A stretch of 64,000 bases of DNA. Source: Isoetes taiwanensis (lineage: Eukaryota; Streptophyta; Lycopodiopsida; Isoetales; Isoetaceae). The stretch lies in contig JAJEKV010000011.1 in assembly GCA_021234155.1 (NCBI GenBank), positions 7,859,132-7,923,131 of the forward strand, read 5' to 3'. Below, piece by piece: positions 1 through 10,028 of this stretch. Under the pieces are notes generated by a model that was not told the DNA's origin, made no database searches, and saw only the letters and a list, made by a program, of their open reading frames with translations. The translations under genes and the position numbers were made by a program. The number at the start of each line of letters is the position of its first letter. Position 1 is the first letter of the stretch.

Positions 1-142
1 TATTTAGTTTTCTTAGATTTTCTAACTTCTATCATTTAATTCGGAATTATTCAGAGATTGACCTTCTTTTGACATGCCTTCCAAAGGACGTGCCATTTGA
101 ATGGAGTGTAGAAAAAAAAAATTTGCTTCTTCACTCTGAAGC

Positions 143-360
143 ATGCTTTTACCACAACACTACTTTTTGCTCATGCAGATCCTTTGCACCACATGTTGTT
201 ATAGATTCCTATTTCATGATGGACTTCTATATGTTTTAGATGGTGCTTCTAGGCTTTGTGTTCTCCAAGCTTGCCATAATTCATCTATGGCCAGAGATTT
301 TAGAGTAGCTGAGACTCTTGAACTTATTGGTCGAGAGTATTGATGGCCTGGACTCCCCGA
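143..360 (+). pseudogene. Ty3/gypsy integrase zinc-binding scrap
   Basis: A 66-codon frame reads like the N-terminal zinc-binding region of a gypsy integrase: a 'HDGLLYV' beta strand, then 'ACHNSSMARDFRVAETLELIGREY', where family members have H-D/N-S-x(3)-G-H-x-G-x(2)-KTLE-x(4)-YWWPGM. The frame stops where the first W of 'YWWPG' should be and then continues 'WPGLPEG'. No other polyprotein domain is attached. It is unrelated in position and frame to the gypsy copy at 4.4-9.2 kb. It is a small decayed relic, and the assignment rests on the short motif only. Confidence 0.45.
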
Positions 361-399
361 GGGTGCACTTATATATAAAAGGGGTATGGCATCTGCGTT

Positions 400-1760
400 C
401 AAAGGGTAGCAAAAAACCCCCTTATATACGCATTTGCAAAAGGCAATTTGACGCCTCTAAGTATAAAATTTGCAGTAATGGTCCAAAAAAACCCATTCGT
501 TGAACTCTCATAGATTATATGCCCATTTGAATCCCTTGAGCCTGGACTGCAGCGCTCTGTCGAAGTTTTCATTGATCCTGTAACATTTGTTGTCGAGTGA
601 AGCTTTCGAGACATCTTCTTCATGGTCTTCTTCAGTCTTCTATTTATTTTATTTGTACCAATCATGTTAAAAGCATCATAGAATGCTTAAATAACTTATG
701 TACTACTTCCATCTAAATCGGAATTGCCTTGGACTTTATCAACATCAACTTTTGTGCAGAGTTCAGCAACAACTATATCAATAACGCCTTTCCTTAAATC
801 AGCATTTGATGGAGACTTCAACAACTTCAAGATTTCTTCTTTGGTTGCTACACTTCTTACGAAATTTTCAAATTTTTCGCTGATCATCTTTCTCCCTTTC
901 TTCTCTTGTGGACTTGCGTAATATTATAAATACTTCTTCTAGCAGCCCTGCATATGAGATTTGATGGGCTTCCTCTTTCTTTTTTGTTCTCTAAGACAAA
1001 GCGTCGTCTTCTTTAGCCTATATGTTACAATCACCTGAAGAACTCAAGTCTGGCTACCATGAACTTCACTTCTTTAGTCCCAGAACCTAGTGTAGTTCCC
1101 AATCATTCCCAGAATAATTCTATATAGTGTCCTTTTTTTGAGATCTATGATCTCTTATATAGCATACTTACTCTAATGGCATGCCTCCACGTATATGCAT
1201 GCATGCATGTGTTAACTCTAGTGAACAGCCACTTAACTGGTTGATATGTACGTAACACTATTTAACCTCCTTTGCAATGAAGCTGCTTGCAGTTTATGAT
1301 TTTTAGCTTCAAGAATTTGAAGTGAATTTGTTCTTTCAACTTCAAGCCAGCCTTAACCCTAGTTGGAAGACATTGCCTTATTCATATATGAAGGCACTGT
1401 CTTGATGATGTTGCACCCCCATGCAGATGTTAATTGGAAGGTTTTCATGCAACTTCTAAATGTTACGAACTACAAACTTGTCAATATTGTAAAATTTTCG
1501 CATTGTTTACATGGCATCCCATCCAACCCACATAACTCCTCCTTCAAATTCACCCTCTCCTAGTGGATGCTTGTGATACCCCTAGGGGTTAAGTGATTCA
1601 CAAGCTTTTGTTTGATCCATTCTTACCTTGGACAATTCCAATTCATTTTAACTCTCTTTTGTGAGCTTGACCTAGCCTGTACTTCAAGCCTGTTAAAAGT
1701 GGAGTCTTGCAACTTACGTTTTCCCTCTTCTCTTGAAGATACATTGCAACCACAACATCC
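400..1760. other. Non-coding stretch, no supported gene
   Basis: AT-rich sequence with scattered stops. The only noteworthy frame is a minus-strand one at 696-887 (63 aa, charged and helical: 'SEKFENFVRSVATKEEIL') that I cannot assign; it could be an exon scrap. An ATGCATGC run lies near 1195. Confidence 0.4.
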
Positions 1761-2078
1761 AATCTTCAAGTGCCAAACTGAATGAAACTAAAGCAAATCC
1801 AGAAAAGTGCAAAAAGTTCAGCATCTGTGATCCAGAAAGGAGGAGGAGGGTTGGTGGAGGATACAAATTTTGTATAAATTAATGTAATTGAAAAATTTTC
1901 CCCTATAAATATAAAATTTTGTTTGTAAATTGACTTTGATTTCTGTATGAAGATGTGCTTAAGTAGTTCAAATTCTAGTTTAATTTTGGCCATCATAATT
2001 GAAATGTTCAAATAGATTAAATTAGTAAAATACCCTAATTGAATTAATGAAATTTCTGAACAAAAACCCGAAATCGGG

Positions 2079-2319
2079 TTGCACCGCGCGAACCCTGTCT
2101 GCGCTCGGCACGCAGAGCTTATTTTCGCGGAGCAACCCAGTTTCACCATTTTGACCCCGAAACATGTCCAATTTGCTCGAGAAAAATTCCTAGTAGTCAT
2201 ATTAGCATCTCTAATTTTTTTGAAATCTTTATTGGGATCAAAAAAGACCCAAAATCAGGTTGCACCGCGCGAACCCTGTCTGCGCTCGGCACGCAGAGCT
2301 CATTTTCGCGGAGCAACCC
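2079..2319. repeat. Two direct copies of a 60-bp GC-rich block
   Basis: The blocks at 2079-2138 and 2260-2319 match almost base for base. Both run from 'TTGCACCGCGCGAACCCTG' through 'CGCTCGGCACGCAGAGC' to 'TTTTCGCGGAGCAACCC'. They start 181 bp apart and are strikingly GC- and CpG-rich within AT-rich surroundings. They lie upstream of a TATA-like box at 2499, so they could be part of a retroelement promoter (U3-like) region. I see no third copy in the window. Confidence 0.8.
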
Positions 2320-2498
2320 GGTTTCGGCCATTTTTGCCCAAATTGCCAATTTTCACCCAACAAACGGCCATGTAGTGTTTCTTGCTTTGTTTTGATTAGA
2401 TTTACACTTCATGCTACCTCATTTGGACACCCATAGCCATAGAACAAAAGTTTTTCCCATCAAGAACCCTTGTGCACGGAACCCGAGGCATCCCTAGT

Positions 2499-2511
2499 CT
2501 ATAAAAAGGGG
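2499..2511 (+). promoter_or_regulatory. TATA-box-like element upstream of the retroelement frame
   Basis: The sequence CTATAAAAAGGGG is a strong plant TATA match. It lies about 110 bp upstream of the ATG at 2618 and downstream of the duplicated GC-rich block. Position and sequence fit the promoter of the element that follows. No transcript evidence is available here. Confidence 0.45.
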
Positions 2512-2617
2512 CCTCATTTGTCATTTTCTCCCCATCAAAACTGCTCTCAGCCCTTTTGGCGATTTTCTAGCTCCTTGCTCATCTTCACAAACCATTTTTC
2601 ATAGCTATCTCTGCTCA

Positions 2618-4144
2618 ATGGTGCCATCAAGCTTTGTTAGATGGTACAATGAGGCCAATCACATCCGTGATTTCCCTGCTGAGCAAGCCTTCCATGTCTT
2701 TGATCATCTCTTTGATCTTCATGCCACTTTGACTAGAACTCCCTATTACACCGACATCATTTGCCAATATGACCAGATCCTGCCTTGGGAAGTTAGCTTG
2801 CCACCTAGTGGAGGGAAATGGGTTTCCTTAGATTCTCTTACCCAAGCCATAGGTGGGGGATCCAGGGGCAAGAGTAGGCTGTGGGATAGAACCAGAAACA
2901 TGCCAGACTACATGACCTGTAAGCATCATAGGCATAGATATCTCTCAGCCCAAGCAACCTTAGCTTTGTTCATGCAGTACAGGGGAGTCAACCAACCAGG
3001 GGAGCCGTCAATCCAACCTCTAGATTTGGCACCTCTCGACACGTGGAGGCGAGATAGACATCCCGAGATCCGGACTTCGGAGAGATGCGAATACTACGGC
3101 TCCACATCGAGAAACACCTATGTTGCAGATTGAGCGAGGATTTATGAAGAGCAAGAGGAGGAGAACCCAAGTTGGGAAATGAGGGAGGCAAAGAAGGATG
3201 GAGAGGCATTATAGCGCGACAAGAGGAAGTATTAAAGGCGGGATTTCGAACCTTTGTTGGTATCAGCCACGACCCGGTCATCATCGGACGGCGAAGAGTA
3301 CATATTCGCCAGTGACATCCTCAACCTTCCCTATTGTCAAGAAGAAGGTCTCAGGATCGATGAGCTCCTAAGCCTAGTTGCTCAAGAACAGGGCAGCGAC
3401 TTCATCGACTATGAGTACCAAGAAATTCCAAGGGAGGTAGCCGAGCGACATTCCTATGCCGGGGAAACTATGTCAGACATTCAAGCTTACCAACAGATAA
3501 GACAGATGTACCAGCAGCACCAACCCGTCATTCCAGAAGAGGAATTCCAGGAGATCCAAAGCAGGTTGTATAAGCCGGGAAGAGGCCAAGCTCCGGTAGG
3601 GCAAGTCGCTCGAGGAGTATTGTGAAGCTTCTAGCGGCATCAACTTGGAGAATGTAACCCGCGATGTGGAGAGATCCGCGAAGACCTTATGGCACTAGAT
3701 GTTTTTGGTGAAGCAGCCGGTGAGGAAAGGCACGGAACCATGAGGGCCCAAGCAAGGGTAAAGCACTCGAGATACTATCTTCCGGTCCTTAGCCAAGGGC
3801 AGATGATAGTTTTCCACAAGGAGTTCAGCCCAAGGGGGGAAGAGTCCGTGGCGCTCCTCATCGCACTCTCAGGCTTTGGGCAACATGCCAGAATAGAGCA
3901 TTGGGTAGACCATGTTATCCTCTTCAAGAGATCCGTAGTCCTTCATTCTCTCGACTTCGCAAGGGGCCACCTCAGGGATGCACACTTGTCAGTAGTGGTG
4001 GCAACTGCACCAGAACTTCCGGCACCACAGATGGCAAGAGCATTGGAAGGAGGATCGGCGGCAAGAATCCTGCAGAACATCGGCAAGGGCATAGGATTGA
4101 AGAATGTCAAGAACTTCTTCAAGTCTATGAAGCCACATCATTGA
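2618..4144 (+). pseudogene. Unrecognised 509-codon retroelement-associated frame with five in-frame stops
   Basis: A single reading frame runs from ATG 2618 to TGA 4142-4144, interrupted only by stop codons near 3131 (TGA), 3212 (TAG), 3233 (TAA), 3623 (TGA) and 3632 (TAG). No frameshift is needed to follow it, so it was one protein of about 508 residues. Every stop is one C-to-T change away from CGA, CAG or CAA. The N-terminal part contains 'FVRWYNEANHIRDFPAEQAF', the middle is acidic and helical ('DELLSLVAQEQGSDFIDYEYQEIP'), and the C-terminal part ends with a basic helix ('IGKGIGLKNVKNFFKSMK'). I do not recognise the family. It sits directly upstream of the gypsy gag on the same strand, so it may be an additional first ORF of that element or an N-terminal gag extension. 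Confidence 0.6.
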
Positions 4145-4377
4145 TGGAAAGCTTGCTTTGTTAATTAATTAAAGTGTATTGAAAACTCTCTCTTCAGTTA
4201 TTACCATGTAATTCATGAAATGTATTTCTATATACTAATTATTAATGTCTTACCATGATCTTGACTTGTAAGTGGAATTTTCACATAATTTCTTTTGTAC
4301 CTAACAACAATTCAATTGTAAGCAAGAATGATTAGTGTGTAACTTAAATAACAAGCATTGATGATTAATCCTTGCAG
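4145..4377 (+). other. AT-rich spacer, possible intron before gag
   Basis: About 230 bp of AT-rich sequence separate the 5' frame from gag. It contains a possible donor ('CTTGTAAGTGG', about 4266) and ends in a plausible acceptor ('ATTAATCCTTGCAG', about 4377). The frame downstream is open from the acceptor into the gag ATG at 4476. An intron joining the two reading frames is therefore possible but unproven. Confidence 0.35.
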
Positions 4378-5630
4378 CAAGGAACACAGGCTCAGGTTCT
4401 CAAGGCCAAGGCCGACATCACCAGTGGGTACCCAGAAACCTGTTTGGACGTGATCAAGATGACAACAACGACGAAATGACGCCGGAAGCAATCAACGCAA
4501 GGCTCGTCCAGATGAGGAATCAGATGCATCAGCTGATCCACTGGGCCACCCCATTGATGAATGCCCAAGAATATGCACCTGCTCCACCTCCACCTCCACC
4601 GCTACCTCAGCAAGGCATCGAGGAAGGTCCACAGCCGGAGGGGCAGGACAATCAGGGAAATGTCAGAGACAGGAAGAGGAAAAGGAGAAACAGAAGGAGT
4701 CCAACACCACCTAGCTCCGGTTCGCCGGACACCCGAGGGCGGCCAAGGCGGTTCTAGCTCGGAAAGTGAGTCCGGATACATCAGGTAAGAGCGAGGGCAA
4801 GGAAGGCGATGACTATCAAAAGAAAGTTAGCGGTGCTATGAGCAATGTGTGGAAGACTAGAAGGTTGGGTCGGTTCGAGGGAAGGACAGGTGGGTATGGA
4901 GGCGTAAGCCCGGCTTGGCGAGATGGAAGAGTTCGGCAACTCTTATGGCATGAAGGACAAGGATATAGGGAAAGTTGCTACAGCAAACTTGATAAGAGCA
5001 ACTAGAATCTGGTGGAAAGGCTACGCAGAAAGTCCAACAAGCTCAAAGGAACATTCTTGATTCAAGACCTTCACTGAAGGCCTTTCGCAGACATTATGTG
5101 CCTAGGTCACATACTAGCGGCGAGATCCAAAGCAATTCTGGTGAACGAACTGTGGTACCTTGTCAGTAGCAAAGTATACAGAGGAATTCATGCGACTCAG
5201 GCTCCATGTCCCCGGAGTCTCGGAAAGGCAAGCCGTTGAAACTTACATTGAGGGATTGAATAGCAATATCAAAAGGCTAGTCCGAGCAATCAACCCAAAG
5301 TCAGTGGCAGAAGCCGAGGATAAAGCCATAAGTTTGGAAGAAGCTCCACCAACGCCAGGGGAGAAACAGTCGGCCTTCAAAGGAAAGTCAACAGGGCAGT
5401 ACCAAGGGCAGTACCAGAGTAAGCAATCAGCAGCTACGCCTTCAGGAGGCCAGCAGCAAGGAAGAGCTCAGGGTAAGAACTTTGGGGACCGTAAGCCGCA
5501 GAATGCATCAGGGGGCAGCGTGCTAAAGCGTCTTCTAGACAGTCTGACGAAGGAGAAGAGACAGGAGTGTATCGAGAAGAAGCTATGTTTTAGGTGCTTC
5601 CAGCCATGGCACTGAATACATGATTGCCCA
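4378..5630 (+). pseudogene. gag: Ty3/gypsy gag (capsid plus CCHC zinc knuckle)
   Basis: The gag begins with a proline/arginine-rich N-terminus (ATG 4476; 'APAPPPPPPLPQQG' and 'RDRKRKRRNRR'). A capsid-like segment with 'ATRIWWKGYAE' near 4990-5040 follows, then the retrotransposon-gag helices 'YTEEFMRLRLHVPGVSERQ' and 'YIEGLNSNIKRLV' (5160-5280). A Gln/Gly-rich linker leads to a CX2CX4HX4C zinc knuckle, with Cys at 5586 and 5595, His at 5610 and Cys at 5625. A TGA at 5613-5615 lies inside the knuckle immediately after the histidine. Frameshifts near 4745 and between 4990 and 5160 are needed to follow the whole protein. It packages the element RNA in family members; this copy is dead. Confidence 0.8.
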
Positions 5631-5636
5631 TTCGTC

Positions 5637-6176
5637 ATGCAGGTAGCGTTGGCAGAGCTTGGGGATTGGGATTCACCGACAGAAGCAGATGAAGACGACG
5701 ACCAGCATGAGGCCCAGGACTTCATAGTTGGTGAGTGCCATATCTGTGCAAATATTGAGTCGGGTGATATTGAAAATCAGTCGACAGTGATTGCGGCTGA
5801 TGGAATCATAGATAGCAACCCATATGTAGTCCTCATAGACACAGGTAGCTCTCACAACTTCGCCTCTCCTAGGCTGGCTGCCTTAATGAAGAACAAGGTA
5901 TTGAAGTCTAAGCCAAGGCCAGTTGCTATGGAAAACGGCGCCATTCGGCACACTAAGGGGAGGAGGATCACATTCGACATAGACCGTAGTGGAAGTAAGT
6001 GGCCGATGGGGGCAGAAGTCATGGAGATTGGAAGGTATGACCTTATAGTAGGAATGGAGTTCCTAAAACCAGCGAAAGCCATGATCGACTGTGACCGCAA
6101 CGAAGTCGCCATGACAGCACCGGACGGCACCAAATTCATAGTGAGAGGTAAGAAGGCATGCAATGCATTTCTTTGA
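5637..6176 (+). pseudogene. Ty3/gypsy aspartic protease
   Basis: The frame contains the retropepsin active-site motif 'VVLIDTGSSHNFAS' (Asp codon near 5838). Downstream come 'GRRITFDIDRSGSKWP' and 'GRYDLIVGMEFLKPAKAMIDC', the typical flap and C-terminal strands of plant gypsy proteases ('D.ILGMDWL..h.a.iDC'). It would process the Gag-Pol polyprotein. The frame continues from the zinc knuckle and breaks by frameshift at about 6165, before the linker to reverse transcriptase. Confidence 0.85.
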
Positions 6177-7138
6177 AGCAGCTAAGGAAAAGTATAGAAA
6201 GAAATAAGGTGGATTACATTTTGAGGTTAGAGGCAATTGAGCCCAATAAGCAGGATGGAAACGACCAAAAGGGGAAGCAGTTGCCCAAGCCAGTAGCAAG
6301 GCTTATTTCGGAATTCAAGGATGTATTTCCGGATGAAATCCGGCAGCTACCACCTTATAGGGGTGTGGAGTGTGAAATCACATTAGCTCCAGATGCTAAG
6401 CCTACCAGCAAGGCACCATACATGATGAGCACACCGGAGTTGATAGAGCTTAAGAAGCAGCTCTAGGAATTGCTTGAGCTTGGCTTTATTAGAGCAAGTG
6501 TGTCTCCTTTTGGAGCACCTATACTCTTCGTGAAGAAGAAAGATGGGAGTTTAAGAATGTGCATAGACTATCGCCAGCTCAACAAGCAGACGATAAAGAA
6601 TAAGTATGCATTGCCAAGGGCAGATGATTTGATGGACCAGCTCCAAGGAGCAAAGGTATTCTCTAAAATTGACTTAAGGTTAGGATACCACCAAATAAGG
6701 ATAAAGGAAGAAGATATCCATAAGACCGCCTTCAGAACGCGGTATGGTCACTTCGAGTTTACAGTAATGCCCTTTGGGTTGTCAAATGCGCCAGCAACTT
6801 TCATGCGCCTCATGAACGACGTCTTCAGGGAATTCCTAGATGAGTTTGTTATTGTCTTCTTCGACGACATTCTAGTCTATAGCAAGTCCATTGAAGATCA
6901 TAGTCATCATTTGAGAAAGGTGTTGGAAAAGTTGAGGCGGCATCGCTTATATGGAAAGCTCTCCAAATGCCACTTTGCTACTGAAAGAGTGGAGTACTTG
7001 GGCCATGTCATATCGGCGGAAGGGATCTCCACCGACCCCGCAAAGATTGAAGCAGTAGTGGATTGGCCAGCTCCAAAGAATGTGGCGGAGGTAAGAAGCT
7101 TTCTAGGTCTAGCAGGATATTATACAGAAAGTTCGTGA
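6158..7138 (+). pseudogene. Ty3/gypsy reverse transcriptase
   Basis: A linker ('FKDVFPDEIRQLPPYRGVE', 'APYMMSTPELIELKKQL') leads into the RT palm and fingers: '[20 protein letters not shown]', '[15 protein letters not shown]', '[17 protein letters not shown]' and the catalytic '[11 protein letters not shown]' box (the YVDD equivalent, near 6860). The motifs are in the usual order and spacing. An in-frame TAG at 6464-6466 interrupts the helix before RT. A 2-nt insertion near 7128 breaks the frame inside '[11 protein letters not shown]'. The catalytic residues are retained, so decay is by stops and frameshifts rather than by loss of key residues. Confidence 0.95.
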
Positions 7139-7665
7139 AGGACTTCGCCAAGTGGGCGTCCCCTTTGACGGACCTCACTAAGAGTGTTAAGGTAAAAGAT
7201 TGGAGAACACATTGGTTAGAAAATGTTCAAGCTTCATTTGAAAAGCTTAAGGAGGCCTTAACAATAGCACCAGTGCTAGTTCTGCCAGATCCGGACAAGG
7301 ACAAGATAGTAGCAACAGATGCAAGTAAGATAGCGACAGGTGGAGTCCTTATGCAAGAAGGAAGAGTAATAGCCTATGATTCCAAGAAGTTGAACGACAC
7401 CGAGCAGCGCTATCCAACCCATGATCAGGAACTTCTAGCTATTGTGAGAGCTCTTCTTATTTGGAGGCAATACTTGCTTGGGAGGAAGTTTCAGTTAGAT
7501 ACTGATCACCGGAGCCTTCAATACATCTTCACCCAACCGCTCCTCAATCTAAGGCAAAGGAGGTGGATGGAATTCCTAGAAGAGTATGATTTTGAGATTG
7601 CTTATAAGCCAGGCAAGTTGAATGTGGTTGCTGATGCTCTTTCTAGAAGACCCCTTAAGACGAGA
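7120..7665 (+). pseudogene. Ty3/gypsy RNase H
   Basis: After the frameshift the thumb/connection '[18 protein letters not shown]' is followed by RNase H motifs: 'IVATDASKIATGGVLMQ' (first catalytic Asp, near 7318), 'YPTHDQELLAIVRALLIWR' (Glu), 'FQLDTDHRSLQYIFTQP' (Asp) and 'GKLNVVADALSRR' (final Asp). The order and spacing are those of chromovirus RNase H. This stretch is open through to the integrase. In a live element it degrades RNA in RNA-DNA hybrids. Confidence 0.92.
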
Positions 7666-8730
7666 ACACATTGTAATGCTATATCAACTCTTTCGAGCGG
7701 GTATGGCAAGAAAATTGAGGAGACATTACCATTTGATGGTGATTTCAAGGAGGTATGGGAAAGCCTCTCTAGGGAGGCTAGAACAGATAAGGAACGAGAA
7801 GCCTTCAAGCATTATAAGAAGGAAGGCAACTTGTTGTACCATAAAGATAAGTTGTGTGTGCCCGAATCGTCAGGTATAAGGAAGCTAATCCTTCATGACA
7901 CACACAACAGCCCAATAGCAGGGCATGCGGCTTTTATGAAGACCTACTTCAAGATCCGAAGTAGCTATTTCTGGCCGGGAATGAAGAAGCAGATAGCAAG
8001 ATGTATTCGCGAGTGCCAGTTGTGTCAGCAAACCAAAGCGGAGCAGCTTCGAATTTCAGGAGCCTTGGAACCTCTAGCAGTGCCGAATGCGAAATGGGAA
8101 GTGGTAAGTATGGATTTTATCACAAGACTTCCCAAGACTCTTCGAGGCAAGGATGCATTGATGGTCGTAGTAGATAAATTATCTAAGATGGCACATTTTG
8201 TGCCTTGTAGAACTCCGACCTGGCATTAGATCTTGCCAAGCTATTTGTGAAGGAGATTTTTAGGCTCCATGGCATGCCTGGGAGATAATATCGATAGAGA
8301 TTCTAAGTTTATGAGTGCTTTTTGGCGGGACCTCTTTAGCACCATTCGGGCGAAGCTCTCCATGAGTGCTGACTTATCATCCCCAAGCAGATGGTTCGGG
8401 GGCCGGAGAGGACGAATCGAATTATTGAAGACATGCTTAGAAGCTTTGTGTGGAATAAGCAGTCCAAATGGGATGAGTACATCCACTCGGTGGAATTCGC
8501 CTACAATAGTGCCAAGCAGGAGTCATCTCAGATGTCTCCTTTCATGGTAAATTATGGGTACCAGTGCCTAACCCCGGACACTTGGCACAATCCTGTGTCT
8601 AAGGTTGAGGTGTCCCAGCAGATGTTGGGAGATATGCAGCAGTTGGTGGAAGAAGTGAGGGGTTACCTTCTAGCAGCAAGAAGTCGGCCGAGGGAAAGAG
8701 TGTGGCCCGGCGAGCTGGGAGGACCGTAAG
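7666..8730 (+). pseudogene. Ty3/gypsy integrase
   Basis: The zinc-binding HHCC domain is clear ('LILHDTHNSPIAGHAAFMKT' with 'CIRECQLCQQTK'). The core follows, with first Asp in 'SMDFITRLPKTL', second Asp in 'DRDSKFMSAFWRDLFST' (about 8290) and the Glu region in 'GPERTNRIIEDMLRSFVW' (about 8400). A frameshift near 8212 splits the first core strand from 'DLALDLAKLFVKEIFRLHG', and another near 8370 precedes the Glu helix. The TAA at 8287-8289 lies in a shifted frame. The C-terminal 'FAYNSAKQESSQMSPFMVNYG' is the usual end of the core. Confidence 0.9.
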
Positions 8731-9235
8731 GGAGTTCAAAGTAGGCGATAGCGTGTGGTTGAAGATCAAGGTTAAGCAAGCTAAGCTTGGTGGGAGTTGC
8801 AAGAAGCTTGCCCCTCGATGGGCTGGTCCGTTCAAGATTTTGGGAGAGTGGGCTCCCAAGCCTACAAGTTGGATCTTTAGGCATCTCAAAGTTCACAAGG
8901 TCTTCCATGTAAGTTTATTAAAAGGCACAATCCTAACCACGAGGAGGTCTTGGATACTCCAACGTTGTTGGAAATGGCGGAGGAGCGAGGTTGAAATTGT
9001 GCACGAGTTACTTCTTGATAAGTCATTCAAGAAGACTAGGAGGTCTCAGTTCCTCCGGTATTTGGTCAAGTGGAAGCACTTGCCCGTGGAAGAAAAGCGA
9101 CATGGGTATTGAAGCGGGATTTGGAGAAGCAATACCCGAGTTTATGAAGGAGTTTGATGGGCGAGTGCGTCTCCGGGCTTGGTGGACAGGGACTTGCCGG
9201 GAGGTTAGCCTAGTATGTTCTTAGTTAGCCTCTAG
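8700..9235 (+). pseudogene. Integrase C-terminus with chromodomain (chromovirus)
   Basis: The segment 'VGDSVWLKIK' to 'LAPRWAGPFKIL' and 'VHKVFHVSLLKG' is the GPY/F module of gypsy integrases. It is followed by a chromodomain, 'EIVHELLLDKSFKKTRRSQF' then 'LRYLVKWKHLPVEE', which in living elements binds modified histone tails and directs insertion into heterochromatin. The chromodomain assigns the element to the chromovirus clade. A frameshift near 9095 separates 'LPVEEK' from the expected 'TWVLKRDLEKQYP' helix. Confidence 0.85.
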
Positions 9236-10028
9236 CTTCGCGCGGATGTATTCTAGCTAGTGGAATACATATGCGGAATCTTTGGAACATGTGGGCGATG
9301 ATGAGATAAGCCTTTAAAAGGCGTTCTCTAGGCCAACATGCACCAAGAGGTGCGCGCATGACCAATAGGGTCATGCGAGAGAGAGAGAAGTAAGGCATGG
9401 TCTTGATGATGGGACATCGGTCGGATGCTCCCTATATCAATCTTGGGGTTCGCACACCTGGCCATAGGGGGGTCATGGTGAAGGTCAAAGTGATCATGTG
9501 CGATGATGGGATCGTGAGACGTTCCCTAGCTTAAATCCCTTGGGGCATGATGCACTGGGGTGTACTCGATCTGGGTGATCGTGTACAAGGTAGCACTTGA
9601 TCATGGGCAATGATAGGATCATCTTAAATGGTCCTTAAGCTCAAATCCGAAAGGGCCATGATCGAGTGCAAGGTATTGGTAAGGGGGGTGGTTCCCTAAA
9701 ACCACAAACTTATTAATTAAACTAACGTAATGTGCTCCTTGTGCAGGAAAGTGAGAAGTGAGCATCGAGGTGGGGCGCATTACGAGAAGATGGGGGGAAC
9801 CATAATTTAGATTATGAACCCTAATAACTCTTATAATAATATTTTGAATTATTGTAAGAAACTTTGTTAAGGCTATATAATTTTGTATAAGTACAAATAT
9901 AGCCTAAATTTTGACATTTAACTCTTTAATAGGAAGTTGATCGTTTAAATTGAAGTGTATGTTCTTCTGTGGTTAGGCTCGTCACCTTAGCGCATGCTGA
10001 GGACAACATGGTCCTAAGGGGGGGAGAA
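9236..10028 (+). other. Retroelement 3' untranslated spacer with diverged tandem repeat and polypurine tract
   Basis: There is no coding frame. An approximate tandem duplication with a period near 110 bp is visible: a block beginning 'GATCATGTGCGATGATGGGA' near 9492 recurs as 'GATCATGGGCAATGATAGGA' near 9600. Both are followed by a 'tccc/tccttaAGCTyAAATCC' segment. The spacer ends in the purine tract AAGGGGGGGAGAA at 10016-10028, the expected plus-strand primer immediately before a 3' LTR. Confidence 0.6.

Noticed and set aside
3256-3275. TTGGTATCAGCC, resembling an initiator-tRNA primer-binding site
   Set aside because: It lies inside a continuous coding frame (2618-4144), has no LTR end directly upstream, and matches only about ten bases.
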